Shown one piece after another: positions 60,615 to 64,000 of a stretch of DNA of 64,000 nucleotides. Source of the stretch: Rotaria sp. Silwood1 (taxonomy: Eukaryota > Rotifera > Eurotatoria > Philodinida > Philodinidae); NCBI GenBank assembly GCA_905250075.1, contig CAJNOP010000135.1:62001-126000 (forward strand). Reading direction: 5' to 3'. Positions within the stretch are counted from its first letter, which is position 1; every line of letters starts with the position of its first letter. The notes under the pieces were generated by a model. The model saw only the letters and a program-made list of their open reading frames with translations, did not search any database and was not told where the DNA came from. The position numbers were made by a program, and so were the translations under genes.

Positions 60615-61211
60615 ATGTGTTCAACAATATTAGGTGTAATAAATGGTGAAACTTCATCATATGATGTTATTACCAAAAAGGATGGTTACGAAATTCGTCG
60701 ATATAATAAACTATATCTCGCACAAATTTCGTACGAAGTTCCATTAAACACCGACTTTTTGTCTGAATCAGGACTTAGATTTATTCCATTATACAAATAT
60801 ATATCTGGTTGTAATGATACACAAACAAAAATGTCGATAATGGCTCCAGTTATAATGCAAGAAGCTGAAAATAATTGTATTATAAAGCGTACAATGTCAT
60901 TTATAATGTCTCCAACAAAATTTACTTCATTAGATCAAATTCCAATACCTAATGGTAAGAATATTCGTATTGTTGAACAAACTAATTCATTTTATTTGGC
61001 TTGTATTACATTTAATATGACAATGACAACAGAAAAAAATGCAGCCAAAGAAAAAGAACTTCGAGAAGCTGCTCACAGAGATGGATTTCAATTGTCCTCA
61101 AATAAAAATGATATACTTTATTTTGGTTATAATCCTCCATTTATAATTCCACATTTCAAACGAAATGATATTTGTATTCCAGTTATTAATCAAGAATTAA
61201 ATTCTCATTAG
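60615..61211 (+). CDS. SOUL-family haem-binding protein, single exon
   Basis: 198 residues from an ATG preceded by an A-rich leader. It carries the SOUL/HEBP hallmarks: KDGYEIRRYNKLYLAQISY near residues 22-40, RFIPLYKYISGCNDTQ (about 55-70), KMSIMAPVIMQ (about 72-82) and the end motif YNPPFIIPHFKRNDICIPV (about 171-189). SOUL proteins bind haem or porphyrins and are cytosolic or organellar; SOUL domains are about 180-190 residues, so this is a full-length bare domain. No signal peptide is evident. No introns are seen, in contrast to the aquaporin and GST genes. No neighbour suggests a pathway. Confidence 0.9.
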   Translation: MCSTILGVINGETSSYDVITKKDGYEIRRYNKLYLAQISYEVPLNTDFLSESGLRFIPLYKYISGCNDTQTKMSIMAPVIMQEAENNCIIKRTMSFIMSPTKFTSLDQIPIPNGKNIRIVEQTNSFYLACITFNMTMTTEKNAAKEKELREAAHRDGFQLSSNKNDILYFGYNPPFIIPHFKRNDICIPVINQELNSH

Positions 61212-61473
61212 ATCTACTAACAATAATTCGCTCAATATTCTTTTTTGAGTCTTTGTTGTTGGACTTTACTTTTAAATCCTAAACATATGTCACACTATAT
61301 ATTAAAATGCATTATCAGAATCCGATGTAGAATTTAATTGGATAAGAATTTCTTGTTCATGTTTAACTATTCAAAACTTTTCTCTATTATAAACTTACCA
61401 AAGCTGTAAAGTAGGCTTTGATTCTTATTTTTTTTGAAAAAGAAATACTCAATCGTCAAAACAAGTATGTATG
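61212..61473. other. 3' flank of the SOUL gene
   Basis: Short AT-rich spacer without recognised features before telomere-like pair no. 14. Confidence 0.5.
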
Positions 61474-61550
61474 TAAGTGTGGATGGGTTTGGGGTGTGGG
61501 TGTAAAGGTGTTTGCGTATCTTATCTTAAATCACACCAACACCCACATCC
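61474..61550. repeat. telomere-like inverted pair no. 14
   Basis: G-rich arm 61474-61513 (AAGTGTGGATGGGTTTGGGG, then TGTGGGTGTAAAGG), spacer about 18 bp, C-rich arm CACACCAACACCCACATCC. Same right terminus ACCCACATCC as pairs 2, 9 and others. Confidence 0.75.
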
Positions 61551-61818
61551 TTGTTTCTTTTTCTTTTATTCCTTTATATGATCGTGTCTTCTTCATCTAT
61601 AATAGCATCATCATCATCCAACATCAATAAGTGAGTGACTACTTAATTCTTTTTGAGATGAGCGTAGGGGGGAATGACAAAGACAAGATCAGATGGTGAC
61701 AATGAGATTGAGCGACTTAGGATGAGACTCCGCAAAGTGACTGCTAGCAGGGGAGAAGTAAGCTATGCCTAATGAGGTGAGGATTCTATTATCTAAAAGA
61801 CTTCCGAGTAGGCCTTAA

Positions 61819-61973
61819 AAACTGGGCCAAGAACTATCTTCGTGTCCGTGGAACATGATCAGACTTTCATCAGACTCATTGACATATCTCTGATGCAGAT
61901 GATTTAAGTCTGCTCCGTGCGTGCGTGGGCTTTATGCTTACCGTAGTTTTCGCTAGGATAGTTCTTGGTCGTG
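61819..61973. repeat. small MITE-like inverted repeat
   Basis: GGCCAAGAACTATC at about 61821 is matched by GATAGTTCTTGGTC at about 61959-61972. The enclosed 155 bp is richer in GC than the surroundings. It ends just before the right-hand copy of the NHL segmental duplication. Confidence 0.5.
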
Positions 61974-63960
61974 CGTACGAATAGAATAGCCATTGCTTTC
62001 TTCAATTCAACGTGATTTATTGGAAGAAAGAAAAACAAAAAACTCATCGTAATGAGTCTATTCAATAGAAAATCGTTGAATACGATGAGCCAAATTATCG
62101 GTGACATAGAGATTGCCATATCGATCGAAGGACAAGCCTCTAGGCCAGTTCAACTTATTTGCTGCTCCTCCTTGCCCGTTTCCACCTACAATGACAATAC
62201 CCTTTTCCGCTTCTTTGTGCCAACGCACCACGCGATGATTGTACGTGTCTGCCACATAAATGGTACCCAACGTATCGACGAACAGTCCTTGAGGAAAACT
62301 TAACTGTGTCAGAGCATTCCCTTGGCCTTGACCCCCAGCGATAATAATTCCTTCTGTTGCACCTTTATTCCATTTCATCACACGATGATTTGCCTCGTCC
62401 GACACATAGACAGTCTGTTGTCGATCGACAAAGAGGTATTTTGGCTCTTTGAGTTGGTTGAGACCAGAACCGGAGCCATGACCACCGGCCACGAGAGTTC
62501 CACTCTGGTCTCCTATTTTATATCGTCTTACTTCACTTTTCTCAGTGTTAGAGATGTAAAGATATCTCTGATCATCCATGGCCAATCCCCAACACTTGAT
62601 ATTGTCGAAGAGGATTTCTCCTTGAGTTGTGTCACTATGACGAGACCATCGTACGACTCGTCGATTTTCTCCATCGCAGATAATCAGACTGTCCGTTTCT
62701 TTATCGATCAACACATTAGATGGACAATATAATTGATCCAATCGATTTCCTCGACCATGGCCACCAGCCACTACTAGTCCATTCGTATCACCTATCTTCC
62801 ATTGAACGATACGATCATTTATGCAGTCAGCAATGAACATTGTTTGATTATCATTAACAAACAAACCGAAAGGGCGGTCAAATTGATTGGTGGCATTGCC
62901 CAATCCATTGCCTCCAGCAACGATCACTCCATTCTGTGTCCAGTGGGCATTGACTGGAATAGTGGGAACCACTACAATGAATAAAAAAGAAAAGAAATCG
63001 TTATCATCATTGTCGACGAGATCTCTTGCACGCGAGAAAGCAATAGTTGCGTATGCAACATTCGTCTACTTCGAAGGAAATTCGGTAAAAATTACGAGGA
63101 TGTTCTTACCACAGATAAAAGTTCAGTAACTTTTCCTAGCTTCCTTTAAAAAAAAAGATTTCGTAACGATTCTTACATCTAATTCATTTCTAGGTTTTGC
63201 CAAGATTTTTTAGACTGTGCCAGTAAAATCTTTGTAATGGATAATATCTGTACCTGGACATTGATGTAAGGACGATCGTGTGAGAAAGAGCAATGCGTAT
63301 CTGAAACAAGCTTTGGATAGGAAAATATAGAGACATTAGGGTTTGATTCATAATCGCGAATACATAATCTTTGCATAATTATCAGAAGATGTACTAGCAA
63401 GCAAATAATGAACTCTCTCAGAGTCCTAAAACGAAAACATGCTGAGAAAATTCTATTAAGTTTTCGTGAGAAGAATTAGAATCTTGAAAAACAAATGTGT
63501 GTCGTAATCCGTATATATTGCTCAGGATACTTTTAACGTGGTTGTGACTAAATGTCTGATCTCATGATGTACTGAATGATGAATGCGAATCTGCCAACGA
63601 GTCTAGTAAATGTTCACATAGAGGATACAAGCATGACTTTCTGAAGCTATTGCAAACTTATGCCAAGCTGTTTAAAGAAAGATCTCGATAGGATCTTAGT
63701 GAAATCATAAGACAGGTTGTGTGAATGAGAAATTGAAAAACCTTGACAAGATTCGGCGCGGCTTTTCGTAATCTAACGCTCTCTACTTATGGAATACTGA
63801 CAAGACTAATGCTAATTTTGTTCAAGATCTCCATGAAGAAGCATTGAGATCTGTGAACTTCATGCATTATGTGAGAAGAGGAAGTCTGAACGAGATAGCC
63901 AGAAAGTTTTCTACAAAGCTATAAGTAAGTTTTCCAGAAAAACAACTTCAAACTATTGTA
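61969..63960. repeat. segmental duplication, copy B (partner 28306-30340)
   Basis: Direct partner of the block at 28306-30340, covering the NHL gene, its 3' flank and about 1 kb of 5' flank. Visible similarity ends at about 63960, where a telomere-like G tract begins. Confidence 0.7.
62058..63000 (-). CDS. secreted NHL-repeat beta-propeller protein (intact copy)
   Basis: About 304 residues from VPTIPVNAHW to FSIE, built from six NHL blades with the pattern Q-L-x-x-P-x-G-L-F-V-D...Y-V-A-D...N-H-R-V-x-R-W; examples are LSFPQGLFVDTLGTIYVAD and LNWPRGLSFDRYGNLYVTD. Linkers carry G-x-x-V-A-G-G-x-G-x-G. The frame continues upstream through FFSFLFIVVVPTIPVNA, a signal-peptide-like stretch also kept in the dead copy (28382). 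There is no in-frame ATG, so translation probably starts in an upstream exon; alternatively TTCATTGTAG at 62972-62981 is a splice acceptor and the leader is elsewhere. NHL propellers bind protein, RNA or carbohydrate; the target is unknown. Confidence 0.85.
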
Positions 63961-63964
63961 TTAT

Positions 63965-64000
63965 GATGTGGATGTGAAGTGAGAGTGGGTTGAGCGTGTG
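63965..64000. repeat. telomere-like G-rich tract at window edge
   Basis: GATGTGGATGTGAAGTGAG and GTGGGTTGAGCGTGTG run to the last base. The C-rich partner, if present, lies outside the window. The tract begins exactly where similarity to the other NHL duplication copy ends. Confidence 0.65.

Noticed and set aside
1-64000. Window being at a chromosome end
   Set aside because: The TGTGGG-like tracts are short, degenerate, paired and interspersed with genes; no terminal array is present.
1-64000. CRISPR arrays, operons, bacterial promoters
   Set aside because: The window is eukaryotic; no regularly spaced identical repeats with unique spacers were seen, and the tandem arrays are diverged minisatellites.

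Overview
The window looks like nuclear DNA of a bdelloid rotifer. It is AT-rich and eukaryotic. Where introns can be inferred from reading frame they are mostly 47-69 bp with GT...AG ends. Genes are sparse among repeats. The gene types (NHL-propeller proteins, divergent rhodopsin-like receptors, a caspase-like protein, a SOUL protein, an intronless APH-type kinase of bacterial/fungal style) fit known bdelloid genomes. Many short tracts resemble TGTGGG, the telomere repeat reported for bdelloids. The species cannot be named from sequence alone. A 100-base run of N at 47159-47258 shows this is an assembled scaffold.

Layout. 1-695: decayed pogo/Tigger-type transposon. 1555-2330: decayed F-box/LRR-like gene. 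4003-4758: LRR protein (-). 6249-6359: LINE reverse-transcriptase scrap. 9511-10689: possible small split gene (-). 10715-11402: fold-back transposon with a 9-bp target duplication. 12513-15975: three-exon caspase-like gene (-), with one intron swollen to about 2.7 kb that carries mariner-like remains. 16-25 kb: mostly intergenic, with minisatellites, telomere-like hairpins and a 944-bp palindrome (22645-23588). 25033-27670: five-exon aquaglyceroporin (+), whose first intron holds a double-hairpin element. 28380-29340: dead NHL copy (-), paired with a live copy at 62058-63000 (-) in a 2-kb direct duplication. 31690-32757: inverted pair of one unknown coding segment, one copy open and one decayed. 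34175-35818: receptor gene (-) split in TM7 by a mariner-type MITE. 39244-41640: two decayed coding stretches. 42841-43824: APH-type kinase (+). 50136-50967: glutathione S-transferase (+). 52002-52928: second receptor (-), with its decayed duplicate at 54536-56470. 58090-58330: LDL-receptor-like propeller scrap. 58815-59524: another fold-back. 60615-61211: SOUL haem-binding protein (+).

The genes do not form a pathway or operon; each is an independent eukaryotic unit. The strongest unexplained structure is a family of about 14 short elements made of a degenerate TGTGGG-like arm followed within 10-35 bp by a CCCACA-like arm. The order is always G-rich then C-rich, the geometry of two telomere ends joined head to head. 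They occur throughout the window. They could be scars of healed and re-joined chromosome breaks, or a small hairpin mobile element derived from telomere repeats. Several other palindromic elements add to an unusually fold-back-rich landscape.
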